From assembly GCF_004168585.1 (NCBI RefSeq), contig NZ_PGVH01000014.1, positions 1 through 62,227 on the forward strand: a stretch of DNA of 62,227 nt, read 5' to 3'. Within the stretch, counting starts at the first letter, position 1, and each line of letters begins with the position of its first letter. The DNA comes from Shewanella sp. OPT22. Its GTDB lineage: Bacteria > Pseudomonadota > Gammaproteobacteria > Enterobacterales > Shewanellaceae. Shown piece after piece: positions 10,080-20,800 of the stretch. The translations under genes were made by a program, and so were the position numbers. The notes beneath the pieces were generated by a model, which was not told the origin of the DNA, ran no database searches, and saw nothing but the letters and a program-made list of their open reading frames with translations.

Positions 10080-11198
10080 ATGTTTTTTAAGAATTCACTG
10101 ATATACATCGCTAAAGCCATCGCCTTCGGTTTGATCATGGCTACCGTGGTGATTGTGTTGTCGTCATCTTTAGGACAAAAGCTAAAAATAAATGAATGGT
10201 TTGGCCGTGAGAATGTCTCTGAACATTTATCTTTTGCCAAAGCTGTACGAAAATCGGCCCCAGCTGTAGTTAATATTTACAGCATCAATATTGTGCCTGC
10301 ACGTGGATCCTCGTCAAAAACCTTACAATCAAGATCAAGATTACAGGGATTAGGATCAGGCGTGATTATGCGTAAAGATGGTTTAATCCTCACTAACTAT
10401 CATGTCATTCAAAAAGCGGATGAAATTGCCGTGTTACTTCAAGACGGTCAACAGTTTGAAGCTGAGATCATTGGTATGGATCCAGCAACAGATCTTGCTG
10501 TACTCAAAGTGAATGGCACTAATTTACCTGTTATAAAGTTTGATGTTAAAAGCATGCCGCAAGTGGGTGATGTGGCTCTTGCCATTGGTAACCCATACAA
10601 CTTAGGACAAACCATCACTCAAGGCATCATAAGTGCGACTGGCCGTGCTGGATTAAGTGCTGGTTATCAAGAGTTTTTACAAACTGACGCTGCAATTAAT
10701 GCAGGAAACTCTGGCGGTGCACTTATTGATACTAAAGGAAACCTCATTGGAATAAACACGGCCGCATTTCGTGTAAGAGGTGAAAATGAACAATCTCTTG
10801 GTTTTGCCATTCCGATTAAGCTGGCTTATGACGTGATGAGTAAGCTCGTAAAATACGGTAGAGTGATTCGAGGAGAGATTGGTTTTAACGGTGGAGCTGT
10901 TGCTGCCAATCCAAAGCTCGCACAAATACTGAGGCTGCCTGATCTCTCTGGTGTACTGATCCAAGGTGTTGATAGAAACAGCAGCGCCTATTCGCATTTA
11001 ATGGTTAATGATGTTGTTATTGCCTATAACGGTGAGAAAATTCCTACTGGCGTACAAGGTACTTGGATGTTGAGAGATAGAATTGCTGAGAGTAAGCCAG
11101 GTTCCAAAGCTAAAATTACCTTTATCCGTAACGGCAAAGAAATGACGACGGAAGTGAATGTAACCGAAAAGCCAACGTTACCGTTAAACGTGAGATAA
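10080..11198 (+). CDS. degS: Inner-membrane serine protease DegS
   Basis: DegS is the sensor protease that cleaves the anti-sigma factor RseA when unfolded outer-membrane porins bind its PDZ domain, releasing sigma-E. The 372-residue product has a single N-terminal membrane anchor (about residues 8-30). Its protease domain has His108 (TNYHVI), Asp138 (PATDLAVL) and Ser211 (NAGNSGGAL), and one PDZ domain spans about 265-360. The start at 10080 (MFFKNSL...) matches the DegS N-terminus. An in-frame ATG 18 bases earlier is possible but less like the family. A single PDZ domain and an uncleaved anchor distinguish it from DegQ upstream. Confidence 0.95.
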   Translation: MFFKNSLIYIAKAIAFGLIMATVVIVLSSSLGQKLKINEWFGRENVSEHLSFAKAVRKSAPAVVNIYSINIVPARGSSSKTLQSRSRLQGLGSGVIMRKDGLILTNYHVIQKADEIAVLLQDGQQFEAEIIGMDPATDLAVLKVNGTNLPVIKFDVKSMPQVGDVALAIGNPYNLGQTITQGIISATGRAGLSAGYQEFLQTDAAINAGNSGGALIDTKGNLIGINTAAFRVRGENEQSLGFAIPIKLAYDVMSKLVKYGRVIRGEIGFNGGAVAANPKLAQILRLPDLSGVLIQGVDRNSSAYSHLMVNDVVIAYNGEKIPTGVQGTWMLRDRIAESKPGSKAKITFIRNGKEMTTEVNVTEKPTLPLNVR

Positions 11199-11202
11199 AT
11201 AC

Positions 11203-11231
11203 AAAAACACCAGCTTTCAGCTGGTGTTTTT
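11203..11231. terminator. Bidirectional terminator between degS and nfuA
   Basis: AACACCAGCT and AGCTGGTGTT form a perfect 10-bp stem around TTC, with A-rich sequence before it and a T run after it. It serves both convergent genes. Confidence 0.92.
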
Positions 11232-11252
11232 CATCAATAAGAGATCAAGATG

Positions 11253-11831
11253 CTAGTAGAACGAATGCTCACCACGTTCGTGCTCTGTGGCATCTTTTAC
11301 AGCTGTCAACTCACCTGGGAATTGCTCAAGCAGTTGCTTTTCAATTCCATCTTTCAAAGTTACGTCAACTTGAGCACAACCGTTACAACCACCACCGAAC
11401 TGAAGAATCGCTTCACCTTCTTCTGTTATCTCTAACAATAAAATGTGACCACCATGACTCGCTAACTGCGGGTTGATTTCAGCTTGGATCATATATTCGA
11501 TACGATCTTTCAATGGCGCATCATCATCAACTTTTTTAACCTTAGCATTAGGTGCTTTCAGTGTTAGTTGAGAACCTAATTGGTCCGTAACAAAGTCAAT
11601 ACTCGCCTCTTCTAAAAAAGGAGCGCTCTTTTGATCAACTTTAGCATTGAAACCATTGAACTCCAGCGAAATATCATCGTCTTCAACGGCATCTGGAGGA
11701 CAATACGACACACCACATTCAGCTTGAGCTGTACCTGGACTGATCACAAACACCCGAATATCTGTACCTTCAGGCTGATCTTTCAATAACTTAACAAAGT
11801 GTTCTTGTGCTGATTCAGAAATGCTAATCAT
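11253..11831 (-). CDS. nfuA: Fe-S biogenesis protein NfuA
   Basis: NfuA carries a [4Fe-4S] cluster and passes it to apoproteins such as aconitase, especially under oxidative stress or iron limitation. The 192-residue protein has an N-terminal A-type-like domain ([15 protein letters not shown]) that has lost the cluster-binding cysteines of true A-type carriers. A C-terminal Nfu domain follows with the CxxC ligand pair in [12 protein letters not shown]. Length and two-domain order match E. coli NfuA. In many relatives nfuA lies near comF (gntX) and bioH, and those genes occur about 10 kb away here. Confidence 0.96.
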   Translation of the reverse strand: MISISESAQEHFVKLLKDQPEGTDIRVFVISPGTAQAECGVSYCPPDAVEDDDISLEFNGFNAKVDQKSAPFLEEASIDFVTDQLGSQLTLKAPNAKVKKVDDDAPLKDRIEYMIQAEINPQLASHGGHILLLEITEEGEAILQFGGGCNGCAQVDVTLKDGIEKQLLEQFPGELTAVKDATEHERGEHSFY

Positions 11832-12036
11832 TCAAACCTACTTCTTCAGGCTATACCTGAGTGTTTTACTTGGGAATTGCGTCATGATAACAATTTTAGC
11901 ACTGATTTGACCACCTTATATCATCGACATTAACTAATTCGATGATAAATTTAATAACACATTTCCATTTCACATCTAAATTACGAACTGGTAACTTAGC
12001 CGCATAAAAATTCAAAACAAAAAGAATGAACACACT

Positions 12037-14571
12037 ATGATTAAGCCTCTTACACGCTCATTACTATGCGGTGCATTATTGTCCGCAGGTTTTAGCCTTT
12101 CAGCTCACGCTGACATAAAACGCACCTTTGAATTGCCGGATGCACAGTATTTGCAGCAATTACCTACACCTGAAACTTTATTAGGTTACCCACTAGGAAA
12201 ATGGCACTTACGCCATGATCAGCTCAATCAATACATTAAAACACTCGCAGAGAACAGTGAGCGAGTAACGCTTGAAGAAACCGGTTTTTCTCATGAACAA
12301 CGTCAGCAGTTGTCATTAGTGATTTCTTCAAAAGCGAATCAACAAAACCTAGATAAAATCATCAACCAACGAGGTCAAGTTAAAAACGGTAAAGGTTCAA
12401 AAGGCCCTGTCGTTATTTGGTTAGCCTATTCCATTCATGGGGATGAAGCCAGTGGCTCACATGCGGCAATGGCATTGAGCTATTACCTAAGCGCAAGTAA
12501 AGAGCAATGGGTACAAGATTTACTCGATGATGCAATCGTGATCATCACTCCTAGCCAAAATCCTGATGGCATGGATAGATTTGCAACTTGGGCAAACAAC
12601 AACCGCAGCAATACTTTGAATACTGACCCTAATAATCGCGAGCACCACCAGCATTGGGCTCGTGGTCGTCTAAATCACTATTTAGCCGATTTAAATCGAG
12701 ATTGGTTGTTCTTACGTCACCCTGAATCTCAAGGCCGAGTGGCACTTTTTCATAAGTGGCAACCACATTACGTCGGCGACTTCCATGAAATGGGCCACCG
12801 TTCAAGCTACTTTTTCCAGCCTGGTGTACCGAGTAGAACTCACCCACTAACACCACAAAAAAACCAGCTGCTCACCGATAAAATCGCAAACTATCACCGT
12901 GCGGCATTAGATAGTCTAGGGCAAGCGTATTACAGCAAGCAATCTTTCGATGACTTCTTCTACGGTAAAGGCTCGACCTATCCTGATATTAACGGTGCTA
13001 TCGGTGTTCTATATGAACAAGCCAGTGCTCGCGGTAAAGCACAAACCTCAATGAATGGGGTGGTCACTTTGGAGCGCGCGATTCAAAACCAATTCGCAAC
13101 TTCACTTTCAAGCCTAAAAGGTGCGTTTGCCGTCAGAAACGAATTGCATCAATACCAAAACGACTTCTTTGCTGATAAAGCCTTCAAGTCAGGCAGCCAA
13201 GACGGTTGGTTAATGACCACGAGAAACGACAATCAACGTCGTGATGCATTTGTTGAAATGCTTAAACAGCATAAGATTAAATTTTCTTACTTAACGTCTA
13301 ATGTGAGAGAAAATAAACAGGATTTCACACCAAATGACAGCTTATTCATTCCAAGCCAACAACCTCAAGTGGATTTAGTGGCGGCATTATTTGATAAGCG
13401 TACAAAGTTTAAAGATGCCACTTTCTATGACGTCTCAAGCTTCGATATGGCAGCCGCATTCAATTTAACTGTCGTTAATGATGCCAGTCTATCCGCTAAA
13501 AAGCTTACAGCATCTCAGCCTACTCAAAATGATGTAAAAATAGATGATGACAGCGTAGCCGTGTTAATTGATTGGCAACAAGGAAGTGCGGCACCTTGGC
13601 TTCAACAAGTGTTATCTCAAGGGGTCATTGTTAAATTCACTCAAAAGCCGTTTGTTGCAAATACTAATCAAGCATTTGCTGCGGGTAGCTTACAGGTCAA
13701 TTTGACCCAAGATAATTTATCTCGAAAGCACATTATTCAGATACTCCAAGATGCGGCCCAAACACATTCAACTCTGCTTGCCCAAGTCAACACTTTTGCA
13801 GCAATCAGCGGTGGTGATTTAGGTAGCCCAGATGTGCAGCAAGTACTACCTGTAACACCATTGCTGCTCACCGATGGCACTACAAATCCTATGGAAGTAG
13901 GCCAAGTCTGGAATTATCTGGATAATACTTTACAGATGCCTGTAACGTTATCTGATACTCGCAGACTGAGCCGCATTAATACGAACCAATACAGTCATAT
14001 AATTATGGCTCACGGCAGTTATGGCGAACTCGGAGAAAAACAAGCTGAGCAATTGAAAGCGTTTGTCCGCCAAGGTGGAACCATCATTGCGATGAAAAGT
14101 GCCAATAGCTGGTTGAAAAAACACGGATTGATTAAAACTGACTTATTTGACCGTAAACAGGCTGATGCTTTGTTTGAAACCGATGGATTGAGTTTTGCTG
14201 ATAGAGCTAATCTGCGTGCGAAAAAAACCATTGGTGGGGCAATTGTTAATCTTGACCTCGATCTCACTCACCCACTCAGCTTTGGTTTAAATAAACCACA
14301 ACTTAAAGTAATGAAAAAAGGCACCTTAGCTTTCAATCAGCCGAACAAGCCTTTTATCGTAGCAGCTGATTATGGCAAGGACACACTGTCGAGTGGCTTT
14401 ATGGCCTCGAACTATCAATCAGTTTACCCGAATAAATCCGCATTTATTGTTGAAAGAATCGGACGTGGTCGTGTGATTGGTTTCGCTGATAATCTTCTGT
14501 TCAGAAATATCTGGTTAGGGTCAGAGAAAGTAGTTGCTAACGCACTATTCTTTGCGCCGAGTTCGTTGTAA
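12037..14571 (+). CDS. Secreted M14-family zinc carboxypeptidase
   Basis: The 844-residue product has a signal peptide (about residues 1-25, cleavage near AHA). The M14 metallopeptidase domain lies in about the first 350 residues. The zinc ligands are expected in SIHGDEASGSH (HxxE) and a downstream His, and VGDFHEMGHRSSYFF follows. The rest, about 400 residues, contains a segment like the glutamine-amidotransferase/ThuA-like fold often fused to this subgroup (YSHIIMAHGSYGEL and QLKAFVRQGGTIIAM). Such proteins are common exoenzymes of Shewanella and relatives and probably act on peptides or peptidoglycan outside the cytoplasm. It is transcribed alone and followed by a strong terminator. Confidence 0.85.
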   Translation: MIKPLTRSLLCGALLSAGFSLSAHADIKRTFELPDAQYLQQLPTPETLLGYPLGKWHLRHDQLNQYIKTLAENSERVTLEETGFSHEQRQQLSLVISSKANQQNLDKIINQRGQVKNGKGSKGPVVIWLAYSIHGDEASGSHAAMALSYYLSASKEQWVQDLLDDAIVIITPSQNPDGMDRFATWANNNRSNTLNTDPNNREHHQHWARGRLNHYLADLNRDWLFLRHPESQGRVALFHKWQPHYVGDFHEMGHRSSYFFQPGVPSRTHPLTPQKNQLLTDKIANYHRAALDSLGQAYYSKQSFDDFFYGKGSTYPDINGAIGVLYEQASARGKAQTSMNGVVTLERAIQNQFATSLSSLKGAFAVRNELHQYQNDFFADKAFKSGSQDGWLMTTRNDNQRRDAFVEMLKQHKIKFSYLTSNVRENKQDFTPNDSLFIPSQQPQVDLVAALFDKRTKFKDATFYDVSSFDMAAAFNLTVVNDASLSAKKLTASQPTQNDVKIDDDSVAVLIDWQQGSAAPWLQQVLSQGVIVKFTQKPFVANTNQAFAAGSLQVNLTQDNLSRKHIIQILQDAAQTHSTLLAQVNTFAAISGGDLGSPDVQQVLPVTPLLLTDGTTNPMEVGQVWNYLDNTLQMPVTLSDTRRLSRINTNQYSHIIMAHGSYGELGEKQAEQLKAFVRQGGTIIAMKSANSWLKKHGLIKTDLFDRKQADALFETDGLSFADRANLRAKKTIGGAIVNLDLDLTHPLSFGLNKPQLKVMKKGTLAFNQPNKPFIVAADYGKDTLSSGFMASNYQSVYPNKSAFIVERIGRGRVIGFADNLLFRNIWLGSEKVVANALFFAPSSL

Positions 14572-14589
14572 TTCATTTTTAAAAGAATG

Positions 14590-14616
14590 AGAAAGGGGGA
14601 CAGTTTGCTGTCCCCC
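14590..14616. terminator. Bidirectional terminator after the M14 peptidase gene
   Basis: AAAGGGGGACAG and CTGTCCCCCTTT form a perfect 12-bp stem around TTTG and are followed by a T run. It ends the peptidase transcript and, read on the other strand, the large surface-protein gene at 14625. Confidence 0.92.
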
Positions 14617-14624
14617 TTTTTTAT

Positions 14625-17600
14625 TTAACGGTAATACTTACGTCGTATTCCGGCGAATAAGATGAATAGGATCAGCGTGCCCATGGCGCCACCGCTACTT
14701 TTCTTCTTTTCAACAGGAGGAGTATCAACGACAGGTGCTTCCACCTGCTTAACTATTACAATCACAGTCTGAGTGACGCTATCTCTACCATCATTGACGG
14801 TAACAACAAATTCAAGATTCATGTCTTGAGCCACATCTGGAGCTTTAAATGTTGCAACTTTACCTTGTTCAGACAATGTGAGTTCAACGTTAGTGCCTGA
14901 AGATTGCTGCCAACTAAATACCAGTTTATCGCTTTCAGCATCTGTTGTTCCAGAGGCATCAAGAATGACCGATTGACCTTCATCGACACTTTGCGGTGCA
15001 CTCATCTGAATCACTGGCAATTGGTTCGCAAGTTCCACGGCAAACTTACCTGGATCATGAACAATACCATTGGCTTCGCCATCCATATCGTTTGGCCCAC
15101 CATCTTCAATAGTGAGTCGAACACAATTATGACCCGTAGTTAATCCAGCAGAAAACGCTGAAATATCATTAAGACTAGGGCAGTTGCCTAATTTGTCTTT
15201 TATCCCTGACATAATGACGTTACCCGCATTTTCTACGAAGGTAAACCATCCACTTTCTGGGCTCCACTTCCGGTAAATTGCGTTCGGCGGTAAGACTTCC
15301 CCATTCGACAACGGAATCACTAGATCGATAGATTCGCCCGTGGTTTCAATGTTGCTCACAATAAAGTTCAACAACTTTGATTCAGTTTGATAATGCACAT
15401 CCTCAAGCACAGAATCTGCAATTTGTAGTGATTTGGCATACGCCTCAAGATTCTCTTCAGTTAAAGAAGCATTGCTGGCACTTGCTGCATCGTTATACAA
15501 TACGATACTTCCTAATTGCATCTGCAACCCTTGCTCAGTCTGAATAACACTGTCTACCGCCAACGGTAGTCGACTAGGATTATTGTCAGAATCGAGATAT
15601 TGAGGGATACCATCACCATCTTCATCACTGAACCCTTCTTGTGCATCATTAATGCCGTCACCATCACTGTCCTCAGTACTGCTCAGTTCAGGTAAAGAGA
15701 CTAATGACCAAGCTAAGGTTTGCGACACTTCAAACGCTTCATCGGTGTTGATTTCTGTTACAGAAATATCGATTGAAATCGTCTCTGCATCAGACGTTAA
15801 AGTAGAAGGATCAAACTCAAAAGTCTGCTGAGAACCATCAATATTAAGATCACTTACATTATCAATCACAAACGATACTTGATGGTTATTCGATGCATTA
15901 ACATCATTAACCTCAACACTGATTTTAACATTTCCTTTTTCTCGATCCACAAGGTTACGCAGCTCACCTTCCTGTGATAAAACAACGCGCATTGTTGGGG
16001 CGTAATTCGTATCGACAACAGTTAAAGATACGGTGAGATCATCGCTTTCGGGTAATACTGCATTATCAGCAGCAATGAAAGTAAGACTGACATCATCACC
16101 CACTTGCACTGAATCAGGAACATTTACCATTAATGTACCTTGCGTACCCGCATTGATTTCTACCTTACTTAACTCAACTTCATCACTGCCGTTCACGAGC
16201 TTATAATCGACTGTTACAGGATATTCAGCTGCTTCACCAATTAAGGAAATCGGTACTTGATAACTACCTCCACGTTCAACACGCAACGCTTTTGGTGACT
16301 GTACGACAGGCTGTAAATGCACATTAAGTTCGGCTGTTTGAGTATTACCTGATAAATCAGTCGCACTCAGCGTTAACGAATGCAAACCAGATCGCAGACG
16401 AGTTTCTCCACTTACATCGACTGACAGTTGAAGGTCAACTAAGTCTACAGCCGTGTATGAGAGGCTAGCTGAGATGTCGTTCCACTCACTATATGCAGGC
16501 AAGACTAAAGTCGCTAGATCACCAAAATCTGGTGCAGTTGTATCGACAACTCGTATCACTTGAATTGCCGTTGTGACATTGCCAGCATAATCGGTCGCAA
16601 TCCATAGAACTTCATGCTCACCAAGTGCTAGCATCGAAGTCAAATTATGAGTCACCGTTGGTGCAAAGCGGTTATTATCAGTAACCACAGGTTGCTCTAG
16701 TGTAATTTGAGTCTGAGGAGCTGTTGCTTCAACAACAAGTTCTGACAAATCAACAAATACTGGTGCTTCATCATCGCCAATGGTTGGGTCTAATGGTGCG
16801 ATATCATCTTCATCAAAGATGCCGTCATTATCATCATCTTGGTCTACATTATTACCGGCTCCATCATTATCAGTATCGAGCCACTCGGTTTGATCAAGCG
16901 GGAATACATCTTGCAAATCATTAAAACCATCACCATCAGTATCAGCACGCTCTGGATCAGTACCTAAATCAATTTCTTGAACATCTTTCAGTCCATCAGA
17001 ATCTGTATCGGGTACTCGATCCCAAGCTTCTTGATATTTGCTGATATCTGTTGGCATCAAAGTATTAATTCTTGGTGCTATGTAGGTACCAATTTCATTC
17101 TCTGAAATTTCACCATCATTATTTAAATCTTGGCGACGTGTAGAGTATTCGTAAACTAAGATTCGTCCGTCTTCACCGGAGCTCAACAAATGCCACTGAC
17201 GAGTTCGATTCAGTAAACCATCATTGAAGCTCATGGTGACCACGTTAGCTTCACGCTCATATGTCCAAGCTTGGCCTAAATAGAAATCTTGTTGTTCATC
17301 GTCTCCAATCACACCAGCAATACCTCTACGTAAATGGCCATGCTGACGGAATTGATAACCCCAAACGTTCTCAAGCTTAACGGTATTTTGATCTTGCCAA
17401 AAATCGGTAAAGTGGTAATTAATGCCAATGGCATACATTTGAGGCAACTGTGTGATCAATGAAATATCATTTGCAGGCTGTGCTGGTGAAATATCATGCA
17501 CATACACTTGTGTTAATTCATCATTTTCAAAGCGTTCTACATAAGATAGATATTGTCGATTGTGATGAAACATCGGTGTAAACACCCAGCGTTCTTCTCC

Positions 17601-17771
17601 ATCCACAATCGTTAATGAACTTTCGTCATTCTCCCATGTTATCGATTTATTTGAGTGAAGAGTGCTTCCAGAACCGTCTGAATTTAGAGTCACTAAATCA
17701 CTGAATAGACCGTACTGTTGGCCAAGGCCAATTGTCGGGTGAAAATTAACATTGAAATTGAATGGTAACAC
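14625..17771 (-). CDS. C-terminal part of a frameshifted giant exported protein (Ca-binding repeats, HYR, PKD-like, GlyGly-CTERM)
   Basis: This 1048-residue frame begins inside the third repeat module of the upstream frame. The same frame reads through to about 17906 with clear homology to the module, so the GTG at 17771 is not a true start. In order it has the module end (PRINTLMPTDISKYQEAW) and thrombospondin-type-3-like Asp-rich repeats (DTDSDGLKD, DTDGDGFND). Next come HYR-like domains (about residues 330-490), a beta-sandwich region, a second Asp-rich block (DSDGDGIND), and a PKD/cadherin-like domain (about 920-1015). The last 25 residues (KKKSSGGAMG, a hydrophobic stretch, then RRKYYR) are a GlyGly-CTERM signal. 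That signal is processed by rhombosortase in bacteria with type II secretion and leaves the protein at the cell surface or released. Confidence 0.8.
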   Translation of the reverse strand: MLPFNFNVNFHPTIGLGQQYGLFSDLVTLNSDGSGSTLHSNKSITWENDESSLTIVDGEERWVFTPMFHHNRQYLSYVERFENDELTQVYVHDISPAQPANDISLITQLPQMYAIGINYHFTDFWQDQNTVKLENVWGYQFRQHGHLRRGIAGVIGDDEQQDFYLGQAWTYEREANVVTMSFNDGLLNRTRQWHLLSSGEDGRILVYEYSTRRQDLNNDGEISENEIGTYIAPRINTLMPTDISKYQEAWDRVPDTDSDGLKDVQEIDLGTDPERADTDGDGFNDLQDVFPLDQTEWLDTDNDGAGNNVDQDDDNDGIFDEDDIAPLDPTIGDDEAPVFVDLSELVVEATAPQTQITLEQPVVTDNNRFAPTVTHNLTSMLALGEHEVLWIATDYAGNVTTAIQVIRVVDTTAPDFGDLATLVLPAYSEWNDISASLSYTAVDLVDLQLSVDVSGETRLRSGLHSLTLSATDLSGNTQTAELNVHLQPVVQSPKALRVERGGSYQVPISLIGEAAEYPVTVDYKLVNGSDEVELSKVEINAGTQGTLMVNVPDSVQVGDDVSLTFIAADNAVLPESDDLTVSLTVVDTNYAPTMRVVLSQEGELRNLVDREKGNVKISVEVNDVNASNNHQVSFVIDNVSDLNIDGSQQTFEFDPSTLTSDAETISIDISVTEINTDEAFEVSQTLAWSLVSLPELSSTEDSDGDGINDAQEGFSDEDGDGIPQYLDSDNNPSRLPLAVDSVIQTEQGLQMQLGSIVLYNDAASASNASLTEENLEAYAKSLQIADSVLEDVHYQTESKLLNFIVSNIETTGESIDLVIPLSNGEVLPPNAIYRKWSPESGWFTFVENAGNVIMSGIKDKLGNCPSLNDISAFSAGLTTGHNCVRLTIEDGGPNDMDGEANGIVHDPGKFAVELANQLPVIQMSAPQSVDEGQSVILDASGTTDAESDKLVFSWQQSSGTNVELTLSEQGKVATFKAPDVAQDMNLEFVVTVNDGRDSVTQTVIVIVKQVEAPVVDTPPVEKKKSSGGAMGTLILFILFAGIRRKYYR

Positions 17772-17827
17772 CCACTGGCCTTCGAAATTAAAATCTTCTG
17801 ACCATGTAATACCTGTCTCACCGCGCT

Positions 17828-20800
17828 CTAAAATACGATTTTCCGTTTCACTGTCTTCAACAATGGTCGGATGCTCTCCAGTCCACGCCCATTCAGTAGG
17901 TATGTGTAAAATTCTTCTACGTTTATACCTTGAGCATAAAGTGCACGCAGTTGATCTGCTGCAATGGCACCATATTCCTGTTCAATATCATCGAAAGGGT
18001 AAGATAGTGATCGCTGAAGAGGTGCTGGAACTAGATTGATTTGTAACTTGTGATCAACAGTTTGCCATTGAACACTATGCTCAGCATGTGTTTGAAAGTC
18101 GCCATTTGTATATACGCCTGAACCATCTTGATTAAGCCTAAATGCGGGGCGAGTTGATGGTAGCCAACTTTCCTGATGTTGTGGATGTAACATCAGGTTT
18201 TTATCTACAACTTGCTCTGCACTGAAACCATAAGAGAGTGCCGCTGGAGTATCACTAGAATTGGTTGGATCACTCCCTTGCTCAACTTCAAATTGATCTG
18301 TGAAGCCATCACCATCTGAGTCAACCGATGTTGGCGATGTACCTAGTTCTTTTTCTTGAGCATCAGACAGTCCGTCTCCATCAGTATCAAATAAACGAGG
18401 ATCACTTCCAAAGTCTTGTTCAACATAATCGTTTAAACCGTCATTATCGCTATCTATGATCGAGTTCCAGGCTTGTGGGTATTGGCTCATATCTTTCAGC
18501 GACATGACGTTCAATCTTGGCGCATACAGAATGCCAACTTCATCTTCTTCGATGACACCGTCCTGATCTGAATCGAAGCCTAAAGTAGAATACTCTTGAA
18601 CAAGTACTCGCCCTAACTCATCAACATTCAACAGCTCCCAATGTAGCTCTCGATTATAGCTAGAGCCCGACCATGTCATTAATAAATTGCGGTCATTTTG
18701 GGTATAATTCCAAAGCAATCCCATTTCAAAGCGGTCTTCGCCTTCTTCAGAAACAACACCACGTATTCCTCTTCGAACTTCACCGTTATCTTTAAATTGG
18801 TAACCCCAAACAGCATCAAGATTTAAGGTACCATCCTGTTGCCACTGACTCGGGTGATAATGGTTCAATGTACTGGAATATACTTGTGGTAATTGAGTCA
18901 CTAAATTAACACCAGCTGCATTAGCCGCTTTCTTCGTGGCTAAACCAGTGAATAATTCGCTAATCTGGCCATCAACAAGGTACTCAACTGCAACATGGTA
19001 TAAATTTCCACTTTGCTCAAGCTTTGTATAACGCCAAGTTTCGTTACCAGTATTCAGTTCAAGCGAATCATCGACAATTGACCATGAGAGTTCTGAACGA
19101 TCTCTATTTCTCTCGACAATGCGATTAGAATTGAAGTCAAACTGCTCAGAATATACTCCAGTACGACTCTCTTCATCATAAGAACTACCGTGTTTTACCG
19201 CATATTTGTTAGGTAAAACCCATTGTCCCTCAACGTTTTCTGAATTCCATTGCGTGTCGACAGTATTGAGATCGATCAGAGCGGCATTAGTACGGTATGA
19301 GTTTTGGTGTTTAGGAAGAGCACCTTGCCAATTCCACGACTCGGGTACTGACATGACCGTTTGGTAAATGCTGTCGACTTGAGCGGTTTGTCCATCTAAC
19401 CTGCGAATTTTTTGCGTATAATTCATTAAATCAATTTGAACCTGTACGCTAGGGCTTATGTCTCCATTTTGAAATAGACTGCGCACCTGATCCGCAGCTG
19501 CATCACCAAACTCTTGACGGATATCATCAAATGGATATTTGAACGATCGAAAACTCGTTGTCTCAGGATGCTGAACCACCAAATCATCATCAATTACCGA
19601 CCAAGAAATGTTTTGTACTAAGTATCTATCCGCTGAACCACTCGTGTAACTACCTGTATTATTTGCCGCTAAACGAATGCCTTTAGAGGATATAGGTAGC
19701 CAGCCCTGTTGGTGCTCATCAATGACAATATATTGTTGATCGGCTAATTCTTCAGTCGTAAAGCCACCCGTTCTAAAGGCCGGGGATTCCTCTGCATTAT
19801 TCGGGTCGGTACCGACTTCAATTTCATATGCATCAGTATAACCATCACTATCGCTATCCGAAGAATGCGGTGAAGTACCTTGTTCTACCTCTAATTTATC
19901 ACTAAGGCCATCACTATCGGTATCTGCAAGTGCAGGGTCTGTTCCGAGTTTTTCTTCTTCGATATCTTTAAGACCATCACCATCAAAATCACTCAACGCA
20001 GCCCATGCTTCAGGCCAATCAGTAAAATCTGTCAACTGCCAAATATTCAGTCTTGGAGCAATCAACAACCTTAATTCAGAGTCTGAAACTTCATCATCTT
20101 GGTTTTGATCATATCCAACATACCTCTCCTCTAGCACAAGCCACTGGCTTTCAGAGTACCGTGTTAACCTCTTTACGATGCGCTTATTACGATACTGCCC
20201 GTCGGTAAAGTCCATGACGATCGTCTCATCGTCAGACGTATATCGATACTTTGTACCTAAATCAAGAGTGTGCGTGCCGTTGTTTTCTTCAATAGCGATG
20301 CCATAGCGCAACTCTGAGTCCGAAATGAATTGGTAACCCCAAGTCTGCTTTGGTAAGCCCGTCAATTCATCCCAATAACTCGCATACGAGTAATTGATCG
20401 CACTGGCCCATGATTGAGTGGCATCGGTATCGAGCTGAGAAGCAAAACTTTGTTCATAAGAATCTTGAACCGTAATTTGCCCCGAATAAACATGTTGAAG
20501 CTCTGTCAGTTCCCAGTGCTTAGCATTGACGAAAAGTAACACTTCGTTCTCGAAGATTGGATTAAACGTGACTTGTGTTTGCCCCATTGTGAGAATCAAA
20601 TTACCTGATGAAAGAGACCAACGACCAATGCTTTCATCATTTTCAGTAACATTGCCACCTTCATGAAACTCGACCTCATAATGCGCAAGAGCATTACTCG
20701 ATTCTGTTTGAGCTCGATATAATGGAATGACTTTCTTTCCCATCCATTGAGATTCAGTCCAAGGCGTAATGACTCTTTGCTCATGATTGACGAAATCAAC

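Noticed and set aside
17751-17771. Independent gene start at the GTG at 17771
   Set aside because: Module homology extends upstream of it in the same frame to about 17906, so it is internal to a broken gene.
17906-17912. Programmed -1 ribosomal frameshift in the giant gene
   Set aside because: A -1 slip on TTTT would restore the frame, but the heptamer does not fit X-XXY-YYZ in the zero frame and no downstream stimulatory structure is evident. Mutation or sequencing error is simpler.
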